Below are positions 8,954 to 17,656 of a DNA stretch of 64,000 nt, one piece after another. The stretch's first letter is position 1; each line of letters begins with the position of its first letter. The position numbers and the translations under genes were made by a program. The DNA is taken from NCBI GenBank assembly GCA_958295515.1, contig CATQGW010000003.1:205623-269622 (forward strand), read 5' to 3'. The notes under the pieces were generated by a model. The model saw only the letters and a program-made list of their open reading frames with translations. It made no database searches and had not been told where the DNA came from. Source of the stretch: an uncultured Dehalococcoidia bacterium (GTDB lineage: Bacteria; Chloroflexota; Dehalococcoidia; Bin125).

Positions 8954-9037
8954 GACGCTTCAGTCGCTCCTGGCCGCGTGCAATTCGCTACCGTCGCAGG
9001 TAATCGGCCGACGACAGACAGCGGCAGGAGGCGGATC

Positions 9038-9433
9038 ATGGCAGAGGCACACGCGAGGGTTGAGGCCGGCGGGGTGACGTTTGCGATGCGCTACCGCGAC
9101 GACATCGCGGGCGATGAGGGCTTGTGCATCGAGGTCCGCGGCGAGGTGGACGGCGACGACACCGAGCTGCTGCGCTTCGACTGCTTCCGCGTCGCGCCGC
9201 ACTACCACTACGGGCCGCAGGCGGACGACGAACGGCTGATGCTGGATCTGACGGCTGCGGGCGACGCGCTGGAGTGGACGCTGGCCTGCTTCGAGCGGGG
9301 CCGTCTACGGGCGATGATCGAGCGCGCGGGCTACCAATCGGTCGCGGCGGAACTGGATGAGGCGGCAGTGTCCGCAGCAATGCCGGCAGTAGTCGGCGCA
9401 GCGCAAGCAATCGTCGCGGCCAAGGACGTATAG
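9038..9433 (+). CDS. Conserved hypothetical protein, 131 aa
   Basis: Small soluble acidic protein. AGGAGG lies 7 nt before the ATG at 9038, which fixes the start; the tracked start is 60 nt too early. The sequence has a beta-rich N-terminal half (FAMRYRDDIAGDEGLCIEVRGEV, FDCFRVAPHYHYGP) and a helical C-terminal half. The histidine-rich HYHYGP is the most distinctive feature. No signal peptide or membrane segment. Function not recognised. Confidence 0.7.
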   Translation: MAEAHARVEAGGVTFAMRYRDDIAGDEGLCIEVRGEVDGDDTELLRFDCFRVAPHYHYGPQADDERLMLDLTAAGDALEWTLACFERGRLRAMIERAGYQSVAAELDEAAVSAAMPAVVGAAQAIVAAKDV

Positions 9434-9488
9434 CGGCCTCACGCACCTGCCTCCACTTCCGTCATACCCGCCTACCCCAAAGCCCCCT

Positions 9489-10310
9489 TCACCCAGAGCC
9501 CTTCCAGCTGATCAACATTGCCTGCGACGGCGTCCGCCAAAGCGGACGCCAGACATCCCCACGCTCATACAGCCCGTCGAGTCCATCAACAACACGCCTG
9601 CGCGCAGCTTCAACATCGCGCGGCTCCAACTCCTCCAGCGCAAATTCGATCGCCGACTGCTCATCCGTAGGCAACCGCTCCGGCCACGTGAACCACTCAT
9701 CCATCACGCGCACATCCGGGATGATCCCGATCTCCCACAACACCGCCAGCAGCTCGCGGAAGCCGGGCGCGGGCGCTTCCTCAACGCCCAGCCCGAGGCG
9801 GAAGAGCCCGTCGTTGACATTCGGCGGCGGCACGGTCCAAGTCAGCAGCGCGACCCGCCGCCGCGCGGCGCGATCCAGCGCCAGCAGGAACGGCTCGATC
9901 TCGGCGACGAAGTACATCACGTCGGCGCTGACCACCAGGTCCGCCTGCATCGGCGTCGGCGGCGGCCAGGCCGACGCCAACGTGCTGGCGTTTTCGATCC
10001 CATTCTCCGCAACGCAAATGTCGAACTGCTCGCGCATCCCCGCCGACGGCTCAACATTGACCAGCGAGCGCGCCCGCAGCGCCAGCGGCAGACCGATCCG
10101 CCCCGCTCCGCCGCCCACTTCAATGATCTCGTCGTCCGGCTCGAGCAGCTCGATCGTCGCCGCCAGCAACGGCTCGGGCTCGCGGCGCGGGTCGAAGCGG
10201 TAGGTGGGCGCGTACTTCGCCCAGCGCTCCTCCGTCAGCGGCGTCGCCAGCTCGGCCTTCTGGCGCTCGCGCGCCCGCACCATCTCTGCGTATCGTTCTG
10301 CGGCGCTCAT
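9489..10310 (-). CDS. Class I SAM-dependent methyltransferase
   Basis: 273 aa. The SAM-binding motif I is IIEVGGGAGRIGLPLA, followed by an acidic strand end (LVNVEPSAGM) and a motif II/III region (ADLVVSADVMYFV), which gives a Rossmann-fold methyltransferase. The ATG at 10310 overlaps the stop of the upstream ASCH gene by 4 nt (ATGA), so the two are translationally coupled. The tracked ORF's longer N-terminus is out-of-frame reading of that neighbour. The substrate is unknown; the coupling to an ASCH protein suggests nucleic acid or nucleotide metabolism, as inference only. Confidence 0.82.
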   Translation of the reverse strand: MSAAERYAEMVRARERQKAELATPLTEERWAKYAPTYRFDPRREPEPLLAATIELLEPDDEIIEVGGGAGRIGLPLALRARSLVNVEPSAGMREQFDICVAENGIENASTLASAWPPPTPMQADLVVSADVMYFVAEIEPFLLALDRAARRRVALLTWTVPPPNVNDGLFRLGLGVEEAPAPGFRELLAVLWEIGIIPDVRVMDEWFTWPERLPTDEQSAIEFALEELEPRDVEAARRRVVDGLDGLYERGDVWRPLWRTPSQAMLISWKGSG

Positions 10311-10918
10311 GCCTGCTCCTGCAATGCAGCCAGCGCGACCTCGCCGCGCGGCGAGAGACAGTATCCCACTTCCAGACTGATCGTCAGCCCCAGCGCCTTC
10401 AGCTTGCGCACATCGCTCTTGTAGCGCGCCGTCTCGCAACCCTGCGCGGCGGCCAGGTCGCCGGCGCGCCGCCCCGGCTGCCGCGCAATCGCCTCCAGCG
10501 TCGCCTGCGTCCACGCCCCGCGCCGCGAGCGCGCATCCAACTTGCCCAGGCGCTCCACGAGCGCCTCCAGTTCATCGCCGCCGAGCGCGTCGTCCGCAGC
10601 CAGCCGCTGGCGCGGATCCGAATACGCGCCCGCGTAGTGAAATGCGACGCGGTAGAGCGGCGCGTCGGGATCCGCCCTGCGCCGCCGCTCCCGCTCAATG
10701 GCCGCCAGCACCTCCGCCGCCGATTCGTGTCCCGCCGCTCGTGCATCCTGCGGCGTGATCTCCGACGATGTGATCCGACGCACCTCCTCAACCTCCACCA
10801 CCCCGTCGCCCACCCGGTAGCGCCCGCCGACGCGCGCCTGCGGGCTGCGCCAGCGCCGGAAGCTGAGCGTCAGCTCGCCCGAGGCGATGCGCTCCTGATC
10901 GCGGACCCGGAACTGCAA
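10307..10918 (-). CDS. ASCH-domain protein with C-terminal winged-helix-like region
   Basis: About 203 aa. The N-terminal half looks like an ASCH domain (RNA-binding PUA-like fold): LQFRVRDQERIASGELTLSF, then RVGGRYRVGDGVVEVEEV. The C-terminal half (GAWTQATLEAIARQPGRRAG onward) looks like a helix-turn-helix ending in SPRGEVALAAL. The start is a TTG at 10918 preceded by GGAAGGA; the tracked ORF extends far upstream into the next gene's promoter and is not credible. It is coupled by a 4-nt overlap to the methyltransferase and divergent from the cyclophilin gene. Role unknown; ASCH proteins are linked to RNA or modified-base handling. Confidence 0.7.
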   Translation of the reverse strand: MQFRVRDQERIASGELTLSFRRWRSPQARVGGRYRVGDGVVEVEEVRRITSSEITPQDARAAGHESAAEVLAAIERERRRRADPDAPLYRVAFHYAGAYSDPRQRLAADDALGGDELEALVERLGKLDARSRRGAWTQATLEAIARQPGRRAGDLAAAQGCETARYKSDVRKLKALGLTISLEVGYCLSPRGEVALAALQEQA

Positions 10919-11024
10919 TCTCGATGTCCTTCCCTGCACAACTTGGGGCGGATTGTAGGCGCAGCGGTGATAGCCTAATCGCCTGGTCGGGCATTGGGAC
11001 TCAACGCAGGGACAGGGAGCGCGA

Positions 11025-11855
11025 GTGTCATCACGGGGGGGAGGACGCAGCGCCCGCACGCGCCCGCAGCGGCTCGCGCGGCGCCGCGCCGAAACGCAGG
11101 GCTTTGACCGCGGCGGCTCGCGCCGCTCGATCTTCCGCTCCAAATGGCTGCTGATCGGCTTCGGCATCGTCGGCACCGTCGCCCTCGTTGTGCCGCTCGT
11201 CCTGATCGGCGGCAACAGCGGCCCCGCCGTCGATCCCAATCAGCCCCCGCCGGTGCGCCGTACCGTGACCGAACCGACCGATATCGGCGCGGTCGAGGGC
11301 AAGCCGCTCTTCGACGCCCCGCCCGCCATGACGCTGGACGACGGCGTCGATTACCGCGCCGTGATCGAGCTCGAGGACGGCGTCGTCGAAATTGACCTCT
11401 TTGAAGACGACGCCCCGATCCACGTCAACAACTTCGTCTTCCTCGCCGAACAGGGCTTCTACGACGAGCTCACCTTCCACCGCATCGTGCCCGACTTCGT
11501 CGCGCAGGCCGGAGATCCGACGGCGACCGGCACGGGCGGCGCGGGGTATACCCTGCCCGACGAGCAGGTCGGCGGCGACATCGCGGAGCGGCTCACGCTC
11601 GACGCGACGGGGGTAATCTCGATGGCGCGCAGCGGCCTCGGCGCTTCCTCCTCGCAGTTCTTCATCACCCTCCAACCGGCGGGCTTCCTCGACACCCAGA
11701 CCTTCACCGCATTCGGAACAGTCACCTCGGGGCTGGAGCTGCTGGAAGCGTTCGAGCCGCGCGACCCGGCCGCTCAGCCGCCTGCACCGGCCGGACCGAA
11801 GATCGTCTCAATCAGCATCGAGCGGGCCACGCCCGCAACACAGACGGAGGAGTAG
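11025..11855 (+). CDS. Membrane-anchored cyclophilin-type peptidyl-prolyl isomerase
   Basis: 276 aa, starting at a GTG with GGGAG upstream. A basic N-terminus (about 45 residues) leads into one membrane helix (WLLIGFGIVGTVALVVPLVLIGG), a linker, and then a cyclophilin domain from about residue 105 with FHRIVPDFVAQAGDPTATG and GLGASSSQFFI. The domain should face the outside and assist folding of exported proteins. The active-site FHR and QAGDPT are kept. The gene is 4 nt from a second cyclophilin gene, so the two form an operon with a membrane and a soluble form. Confidence 0.93.
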   Translation: MSSRGGGRSARTRPQRLARRRAETQGFDRGGSRRSIFRSKWLLIGFGIVGTVALVVPLVLIGGNSGPAVDPNQPPPVRRTVTEPTDIGAVEGKPLFDAPPAMTLDDGVDYRAVIELEDGVVEIDLFEDDAPIHVNNFVFLAEQGFYDELTFHRIVPDFVAQAGDPTATGTGGAGYTLPDEQVGGDIAERLTLDATGVISMARSGLGASSSQFFITLQPAGFLDTQTFTAFGTVTSGLELLEAFEPRDPAAQPPAPAGPKIVSISIERATPATQTEE

Positions 11856-11859
11856 CGAA

Positions 11860-12369
11860 ATGGCCAAGTACAGCAAGCGCCCCGAGATGGCGCTCCAGGA
11901 CGGCGTCAACTACCAGGCCACGATCGAGATGGCCGACGGCGGCGAGGTCGAAATCGAACTCTACGCCGCCGACGCCCCCGAGACCGTCAACTCCTTCGTC
12001 TTCCTCGCCCGCGACGGCTACTACGACGGCGTCACCTTCCACCGCATCATCAAGGGCTTCATGGCGCAGGGCGGCGACCCCACGGGCCAGGGCACCGGCG
12101 GGCCGGGCTACAACATCCCCGACGAGGTGAACAGCAACAAGCACAACACCGAGGGCACGGTGGCGATGGCCAAGACCGCCGCCCCCGACTCCGGCGGCAG
12201 CCAGTTCTACATCACCTTCGAGGCGACCCCGTTCCTCGACGCGGAATACACCGTCTTCGGCCGCGTCACGTCAGGCATGGACGTCGTACACGGCCTCCCC
12301 GCCCGCGACCCCCAGCGCGCCCGCGAGCCGGGTCCCGCCATGAAGACCATCACCATCTCCGAGAGCTAG
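11860..12369 (+). CDS. Cytosolic cyclophilin-type peptidyl-prolyl isomerase
   Basis: 169 aa, a compact cyclophilin without signal peptide. Active-site region: FHRIIKGFMAQGGDPTGQGT; further conserved DSGGSQFYITF and FLDAEYTVFGRVTSGMDVV. It catalyses cis-trans isomerisation of Xaa-Pro bonds. It lies directly after the membrane-anchored paralogue, and the two cyclophilin domains share the DDGV/QDGVNY entry segment, so they probably arose by duplication. Confidence 0.95.
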   Translation: MAKYSKRPEMALQDGVNYQATIEMADGGEVEIELYAADAPETVNSFVFLARDGYYDGVTFHRIIKGFMAQGGDPTGQGTGGPGYNIPDEVNSNKHNTEGTVAMAKTAAPDSGGSQFYITFEATPFLDAEYTVFGRVTSGMDVVHGLPARDPQRAREPGPAMKTITISES

Positions 12370-12390
12370 CCCACCGCAAGCCGCCCAACG

Positions 12391-12633
12391 ATGAGCCTCC
12401 AGCAGCCGCGCATCCCGCCGATCGCCGTAGTCCTGCGCGTCGTCTCCATCCTCGGCATGGGACTCACCGTCAGCGGCTGCGTCCTCGCCCTCGTCGGCGC
12501 CGAGTGGTGGTGGGCGCTCGGCACCGCCCTCGCCTTCATCCCCTTCCTGGCCATGATGGCCATCGTCGACCGCCTCATCCCCGACCCCACCGGTTGGCGC
12601 GACCCCAACCCTGACGACACCGACCACTCCTAA
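12391..12633 (+). CDS. Small two-helix membrane protein
   Basis: 80 aa. Two hydrophobic stretches, AVVLRVVSILGMGLTVSGCVLALVG and WWALGTALAFIPFLAMMAIV, separated by a short EW turn, give a helical hairpin with a proline- and aspartate-rich tail. It lies 21 nt after the cyclophilin stop in the same direction, without a clear Shine-Dalgarno. Family not recognised. Confidence 0.5.
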   Translation: MSLQQPRIPPIAVVLRVVSILGMGLTVSGCVLALVGAEWWWALGTALAFIPFLAMMAIVDRLIPDPTGWRDPNPDDTDHS

Positions 12634-12677
12634 CCCCACCACCCCCGCGCCCCCGTCATCGCCCGCGCCCTCATCTC

Positions 12678-12930
12678 CGTCATACCCGCGCTTGTATCTC
12701 CGTCATACCCGCGCTTGCCGCGGGTATCTCGCTGTTCGATCTCCGAAGTCCCGCGATGCGATTCCCGCTCAAGGCGGGAATGACGGAGGGGACGGCGGGA
12801 ATGACCGAGGGGACGGTGGGAATGACGGAGGGGACGCGGGAATGACCGAGGTGACGGCAGGGGCGGCGGGAGTGAAGAAGGGGACCGCGGGAATGACCGA
12901 GGTGACGGCAGGGACGACGGAGACGGCAAT
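12678..12930. repeat. Dispersed CGTCATACCCG element and degenerate 21-bp tandem repeat
   Basis: The 325-bp gap between 12633 and 12959 holds no supported gene. It starts with two copies of CGTCATACCCGCG, the second forming an inverted pair with CGCGGGTATCTCG. From about 12771 to 12925 comes a degenerate tandem array with unit GCGGGAATGAC(G/C)GAGGGGACG in about seven copies. The same CGTCATACCCG core recurs near 9470 and several times at 39.0-39.4 kb, so it is a dispersed family. Confidence 0.75.
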
Positions 12931-12958
12931 AGCCGGAGCGGGCGGCGCGAGAGGGGAG

Positions 12959-13381
12959 CTACCCGTCGATCCGCGCCGTTGCCGAACCCTTCACCACCTC
13001 TGCGCCGTCCTGGTTGACGGTCGAGACCGACAGGTCCACCAGCGTCTCGCCGTCTTCCTCGCGGATTGCGTCGACCGTTGCCTTGGCGGTCAGCGTGTCG
13101 CCCGGCCAGACCTGGTTGACGAAACGCACGCCGTACTTGGTCAGCCGCCCGTCGCCGACCAGGTTGGTCAGCATCTTGCCGGTCACGCCCATCGAGAGCA
13201 TGCCGTGCGCGAACACCGTCGGGTAGCCGGCCACCTGCGTGGTGAAGATTTCGTCGGTGTGCAGCGGGTTGTAGTCGCCCGACGCGCCTGCGTACTGGAT
13301 GATCTGGGTCCGCGTGAGGTCCTCGACGACGACTTCCTCGTGCGTGTCGCCCACGCTCAGTTCGCTCTTCGACAGTGCCAT
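12959..13381 (-). CDS. MaoC-like hydratase, hot-dog fold
   Basis: 140 aa. Single hot-dog domain with the hydratase signature in YAGASGDYNPLHTDEIFTT (catalytic Asp and His) and FAHGMLSMGVTGKML. MaoC proteins hydrate enoyl-CoA to 3-hydroxyacyl-CoA. The start at 13381 is fixed by AAAGGAGG 7 nt upstream. The gene follows, with an 11-nt gap, a FAS1-like dehydratase gene, the usual arrangement for a two-subunit hydratase of HadAB type. Confidence 0.9.
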   Translation of the reverse strand: MALSKSELSVGDTHEEVVVEDLTRTQIIQYAGASGDYNPLHTDEIFTTQVAGYPTVFAHGMLSMGVTGKMLTNLVGDGRLTKYGVRFVNQVWPGDTLTAKATVDAIREEDGETLVDLSVSTVNQDGAEVVKGSATARIDG

Positions 13382-13392
13382 GACGGCCTCCT

Positions 13393-13878
13393 TTACTCCA
13401 CGACCCGCGAGGTCTGCACGCCCACCGAGCGGGCGGTCACGACCAGCACATCGTCCTGGTTGTAGTACTCGGTGATGCTTTCGCTGAATTGCAGCGTGCC
13501 GCCGCGGCGGCCTTCGCGCTCCCACGACTTGCCCTGCTTGTCGACCGCGCGCAGCACATCGCCGGGCGCGATCGGCGCGTGGTACTCGTAGTGCTGCTCG
13601 GCGTGGAAGCCGGTGCCGCCGCCCTCGCCGCCGGGCGCGCGCTGCACACCGGTCGGCTCCTTGCCCGAGCCGAACCACGGCTGCCCGGGCTCCGGGCGCA
13701 GGTTGTAGCCCTCGGTGAACTGCGCGCTGGCCTGCACAAACGTCGGCGGCGGGATCACATGCCCCGGCTCGGTCTCCGCCGCCGCCCCTGCGTCGTGGTA
13801 GATCGGATTCGTGTCCCCGATCGAGCGCGCGAACAGCATGATGTGCCCGGCCTCAATCGGGAAATGGTCTGTCGCCAT
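13393..13878 (-). CDS. FAS1-like (HadA-type) dehydratase subunit
   Basis: 161 aa. N-terminal MaoC-type hot-dog domain: HFPIEAGHIMLFARSIGDTN, then IPPPTFVQASAQF, and the HYEYHAPIAPGDVL strand. Such subunits usually lack the full hydratase signature and pair with a canonical MaoC subunit, which is the next gene. Together they probably hydrate an enoyl-CoA or act in an acyl-CoA pathway with the divergently transcribed double CoA-transferase. Confidence 0.85.
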   Translation of the reverse strand: MATDHFPIEAGHIMLFARSIGDTNPIYHDAGAAAETEPGHVIPPPTFVQASAQFTEGYNLRPEPGQPWFGSGKEPTGVQRAPGGEGGGTGFHAEQHYEYHAPIAPGDVLRAVDKQGKSWEREGRRGGTLQFSESITEYYNQDDVLVVTARSVGVQTSRVVE

Positions 13879-13952
13879 TGCGGCTGCGCCCCTTTCCTGT
13901 CGGTTCGTTTCAGGGCGCAGTGTATCGCAACCTCGCGCTGTAGCCTGCGGCT

Positions 13953-16373
13953 ATGACGCAGCCTTTTGAGTCGCTTCGAGTGCTGGAGTTGGCCGGCTCG
14001 CACGCCGGCGCATTCGCGGCCAAGATGTTCGCCGACAACGGCGCGCAAGTGGTGAAAGTGGAGCCGCCGGGCGGCGATCCGCTGCGCGGATCGGGCGCGC
14101 CGCTGCCCCGCCACGCGCTGGGTGACCGCCGGATCGGCTCGATCTGGGCTTACTGCAACACCAGCAAGCAATTGGTCGAGCTGGCGCCGGGAGCGGAACT
14201 CGATCAGCTGCTCGACGCGGCGGACGTGATCATTGAGAGCAGCGCCCCTGATCCGCTCGTCCCGACCACGACCGCCCGCTCCGACGAGCGCGCCGTGAAG
14301 GTCTACATCTCGCCGTTCGGCCTGAGCGGACCGCTTGCCGACTGGCGCTCCAATGTCTTCACCGACGACGCGATGGGCGGACACCTCTACCTCAACGGCG
14401 AACCGGATCGGGAGCCGTTTCGCCGCCACGGGCGGCACACCGAGTACTCGGCCGGCATGTACGGCTTCATCGGCGCGATGGCCGGCCTGCTGGCGCGCGA
14501 GCGGCTCGGCCTGGGGCAGACGGTCGAGATCGCGCACATGGAGTGCATGGCCGCCATGCACCAGCACACGACCACGATGTGGACGCACGCCGGCCACGTG
14601 CTGCGCCGCGAGGGCAATACGCAGCCCGGCATGTGGCATCCCGCCGGCGTCTATGAGTGCCAAGACGGCTACGTCTTCCTCTGCCACGCGGGCGGCGCGA
14701 AGCTGGAGCCTTTCCTGCATGCCTGCGGACTTGGGCATCTGCTCGACGAGCCGCGCTTCGCCACCGACCCCGCGCGAGGCGCGCACAAGGCCGAGTTCAA
14801 CGAAGCGATCCGCCCCTGGCTGATGTCGCATACCGTCGAGGAGATCTGCGAGCTCGGCGAAGCCACCTTCTCGCCGATGGGCCCGGTCTGGGACACCCAC
14901 CAGTTCCTCGCGGACCCGCACCTCGAAGCGCGCGAGTTTCTTCAGCCGCTGGACGCCGATCGGGGCGATTTCGTGATCCCGCGCGGACCGTTCCGAGTGG
15001 GCGGCGCGGAGTCGATCCCGCGCCCGCCGCGGCGCCTCGATGATGCGGGCTTCGCCGCGTTCGTCGAACAGCCGGCGCGGCAGCCGGCGGCGCAGGCCGA
15101 GCAGCTGCCGGACGGTCCGCTGAACGGCATGCGCGTGCTCGATCTGACCCGCGTCTGGGCCGGACCGATCGCCGGACGCCTGCTGGGCGATCTCGGCGCA
15201 GACGTGATTCACATCGAGTCGCCCTGGAACCGCGGAGCCAAAGAAGCACCGCCGGGCCTCGCCGAGCTCACGCATCTCTTCCCCGACAACGATCTCGGCG
15301 AGCGGCACTGGAACCGCAACGGCGGCTTCAACAAGCTCGCCCGCAACAAGCGCGGCGTCTCGCTGAACCTGGCGGACGCCCGCGGCATCGACCTCCTGCG
15401 GCGGTTGATCGCCGAGTCCGATGTGATCATCGAGAACTTCAGCCCCCGCGTGATGCCGCAGTGGGGACTCGATTTCGAGTCGCTGCTCAAGCTCAATCCG
15501 GCGATCGTGCATACCGCGATGTCCGGCTACGGCGCGAGCGGACCGGGCGCGAACCGTGTGGCGCTCGGACCGGTGATCGAGGCGGCCACCGGGATGACGA
15601 TGATGTCCGGCTACGCCGACACCGGTCCCTACCGCTCCGGCGTCGCCTGGCCGGACCCGGTCTCGGGCATGAGCGCGGTGGCCGGCACGCTGGTCGCACT
15701 CTGGCGACGCGCCGCTGCCGGACGCGGGCAGCAGGTCGAGTCGGCGATGATCGAGTCGATGGGCGCGTTCGCCGGCGACGAGTTGCTCTCCGCGCAGGCC
15801 AACGGCGGCCCGCCCCCGCGCCTGGGCAACCGCGAGCCCGGCGTCGCTCCGCAGAGCGTCTACCGCTGCTCGGGCAACGACCGCTGGATCGCGATCTCGG
15901 TCACCAGCGACGCGGAGTGGCGGGCGCTCTGCGATGTCGTCAGGCTGAGTGATGAATGGCGCTCGCTGACGCTCGCAGATCGGGAGGCGCGGCACGACGC
16001 GATCGACGCGGCGATTGGCCGCTGGTCGCGCAGCGAGCTGCCCTGGCAGGCAGTGCGGCGCTTGCAGACGGCGGGCGTGATCGCCGGCGTCGCCTGCGAC
16101 GCCCGAGATCTGCTCGAAAACGAGCACCTCGCCTCGCGCGAATTTTGGGCGCTGCTTGACCACGCCGAGGCCGGTCCGCTGCGCTACCCCGGCTGCCCTG
16201 TGCGGCTCAGCCGCACGCCCGCGACCTACCGCCTCGCCTCGCCGCTGCTGGGCGAACATAACGATGCCGTACTGACGGAGATCGCCGGACTGAGCGCCGA
16301 GCAGCTGTCCGAGCTTAAAGGCGCGCGAATCGTCTGCAACGAGCCGCCGAGCCTGAGCACGCCGCGCATCTGA
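13953..16373 (+). CDS. Two-domain family III (CaiB/BaiF) CoA-transferase
   Basis: 806 aa made of two complete CaiB-type units. Unit 1 (about 1-390) starts SLRVLELAGSHAGAFAAKMF; unit 2 (about 390-806) starts GMRVLDLTRVWAGPIAGRLL. These enzymes move CoA between carboxylic acids through an aspartyl-CoA anhydride. Unit 2 has the catalytic Asp in AWPDPVSGM. Unit 1 has Glu at that place (RHTEYSAGM), so only one active site is expected. The precedent is DddD, a two-domain enzyme that acts on DMSP with one active Asp; identity with DddD is not claimed. The gene is divergent from the MaoC pair and may act in the same acyl-CoA route. Confidence 0.88.
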   Translation: MTQPFESLRVLELAGSHAGAFAAKMFADNGAQVVKVEPPGGDPLRGSGAPLPRHALGDRRIGSIWAYCNTSKQLVELAPGAELDQLLDAADVIIESSAPDPLVPTTTARSDERAVKVYISPFGLSGPLADWRSNVFTDDAMGGHLYLNGEPDREPFRRHGRHTEYSAGMYGFIGAMAGLLARERLGLGQTVEIAHMECMAAMHQHTTTMWTHAGHVLRREGNTQPGMWHPAGVYECQDGYVFLCHAGGAKLEPFLHACGLGHLLDEPRFATDPARGAHKAEFNEAIRPWLMSHTVEEICELGEATFSPMGPVWDTHQFLADPHLEAREFLQPLDADRGDFVIPRGPFRVGGAESIPRPPRRLDDAGFAAFVEQPARQPAAQAEQLPDGPLNGMRVLDLTRVWAGPIAGRLLGDLGADVIHIESPWNRGAKEAPPGLAELTHLFPDNDLGERHWNRNGGFNKLARNKRGVSLNLADARGIDLLRRLIAESDVIIENFSPRVMPQWGLDFESLLKLNPAIVHTAMSGYGASGPGANRVALGPVIEAATGMTMMSGYADTGPYRSGVAWPDPVSGMSAVAGTLVALWRRAAAGRGQQVESAMIESMGAFAGDELLSAQANGGPPPRLGNREPGVAPQSVYRCSGNDRWIAISVTSDAEWRALCDVVRLSDEWRSLTLADREARHDAIDAAIGRWSRSELPWQAVRRLQTAGVIAGVACDARDLLENEHLASREFWALLDHAEAGPLRYPGCPVRLSRTPATYRLASPLLGEHNDAVLTEIAGLSAEQLSELKGARIVCNEPPSLSTPRI

Positions 16374-16386
16374 ACGCGCGCCGAAC

Positions 16387-16464
16387 TGGTCGGGGTGGGC
16401 GGATTCGAACCACCGGCCTCGCGGCCCCAAACCGCGCGCTCTAGCCAGACTGAGCTACACCCCG
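16387..16464 (-). tRNA. tRNA-Pro (anticodon UGG)
   Basis: On the minus strand: acceptor CGGGGTG/CACCCCG, D arm with AGCTCAGTCTGGCTAGAGC, anticodon stem CGCGG/CCGCG around the loop TTTGGGG (anticodon TGG), T arm GGTGG-TTCGAAT-CCGCC, discriminator A and encoded CCA. Confidence 0.95.
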
Positions 16465-16486
16465 TTTGGACTCACGCTACACGTCA

Positions 16487-17437
16487 TCAATCGACCTGCA
16501 GCTGCCCAACGACCTCAGAGATCTGGCTTACGCCCTCGCGCGCGCACCACTCCTCGACCTCGTCGACCACTCGAAGCGCCGCCCACGGATCGCGGAACAT
16601 CGCCGTGCCGATTTGCACTGCGCTCGCGCCCGCCAGCAGGAATTCGAGCGCGTCGCGCCCGTCCATAATGCCGCCGCAGCCGACCACCGGGATCTCGACC
16701 GCCCGCGCCGTCTCCCAGGTCAGCCGCAGCGCCAGCGGCTTGATTGCCGGCCCGGTCAGCCCCGCCACCGTGCGGTTGGTGCGCGGACGCCGCTTCTGCA
16801 CATCGATCGCCATGCCGACGAATGAGTTGGCCACGCAAATCGCGTCCGCGCCCGCGCGCTCCACCGCGCAGGCGATCGCTGCGATATCGGTCACGCCCGG
16901 CGTCAGCTTGACGATCACCGGCAGGCTGGTTGAACCGCGCACCGCCTCGGTCACCGCCGCCGCGGCCGCCGGATCGCGGCCGAACTCGATCCCGCCCACA
17001 TCGAGGTTGGGGCAGGAGATGTTGACTTCCACCCCCGCCACTCCCGCTGCGCCGTCCAGCGCTTCGGCGAGCCGCGCAAACTCGCCGACGGTGTCGCCGA
17101 GCATGTTCACCACCACCGGCGTGTCCCAGGTCTCCCAGACGGGCGCGACATCGTGCAGCAGCTTCGACACGCCCACATTCTGAAAGCCGATGCTGTTCAG
17201 CATCCCCGCCGGTGTCTCGACAATCCGCGGGTTGGGGTTGCCCCGCCGCGGCCTCAGCGTGACGCCCTTGGAGACGATCCCGCCCAGCCGCGAGTAGTCG
17301 AGCACGCGCGCAAACTCCAGCCCGTTGCTGAACGTGCCGGAGGCGGTCATCACCGGGTTGCGCAGGATCAGCTCGCGCTTCGCCCGCGGCGCCAAATTCA
17401 CGGAGAGGTTGGGGGTTGCGGGTTGGTCGGCAGGCAT
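16487..17437 (-). CDS. pyrD: Dihydroorotate dehydrogenase, class 1B
   Basis: 316-aa TIM-barrel flavoprotein of pyrimidine synthesis that oxidises dihydroorotate to orotate. FMN/substrate segments: ELILRNPVMTASGTFSNG, VSKGVTLRPRRGNPNPRI, the catalytic cysteine in VEVNISCPNLDVGG, VIVKLTPGVTD, IPVVGCGGIMDGRDALEFLL and AVQIGTAMF. The Cys (not Ser) base and soluble form mark class 1. The NAD-linked 1B type normally needs PyrK, which is not in the window, so the 1B label is inferred from length and sequence style. It stands alone beside tRNA-Pro. Confidence 0.93.
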   Translation of the reverse strand: MPADQPATPNLSVNLAPRAKRELILRNPVMTASGTFSNGLEFARVLDYSRLGGIVSKGVTLRPRRGNPNPRIVETPAGMLNSIGFQNVGVSKLLHDVAPVWETWDTPVVVNMLGDTVGEFARLAEALDGAAGVAGVEVNISCPNLDVGGIEFGRDPAAAAAVTEAVRGSTSLPVIVKLTPGVTDIAAIACAVERAGADAICVANSFVGMAIDVQKRRPRTNRTVAGLTGPAIKPLALRLTWETARAVEIPVVGCGGIMDGRDALEFLLAGASAVQIGTAMFRDPWAALRVVDEVEEWCAREGVSQISEVVGQLQVD

Positions 17438-17656
17438 TGTGGTGTCGCGGAACAGCAGTTTAGGGCCTGTTCACGCTGTGGGAATTCCGTCTGCCCGCAG
17501 TTCCACCCTCAATCACTGCCGAGTCGGCGCGGGGCACGCGGCTGCCCGCCCGCCGCTGCCGAAGCTGCGCGGACGGCGGGACCGGGTGTCGAACTACGTC
17601 GTCTGGCTGGTCTGGTCGGACAGCCGGAGCGGCCAGCCGGGGACTGGCCGGCCCGA

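Noticed and set aside
13755-16430. 891-aa minus-strand ORF
   Set aside because: It is a shadow of the double CoA-transferase and the adjacent dehydratase and tRNA; its sequence is low-complexity Arg/Ala-rich.
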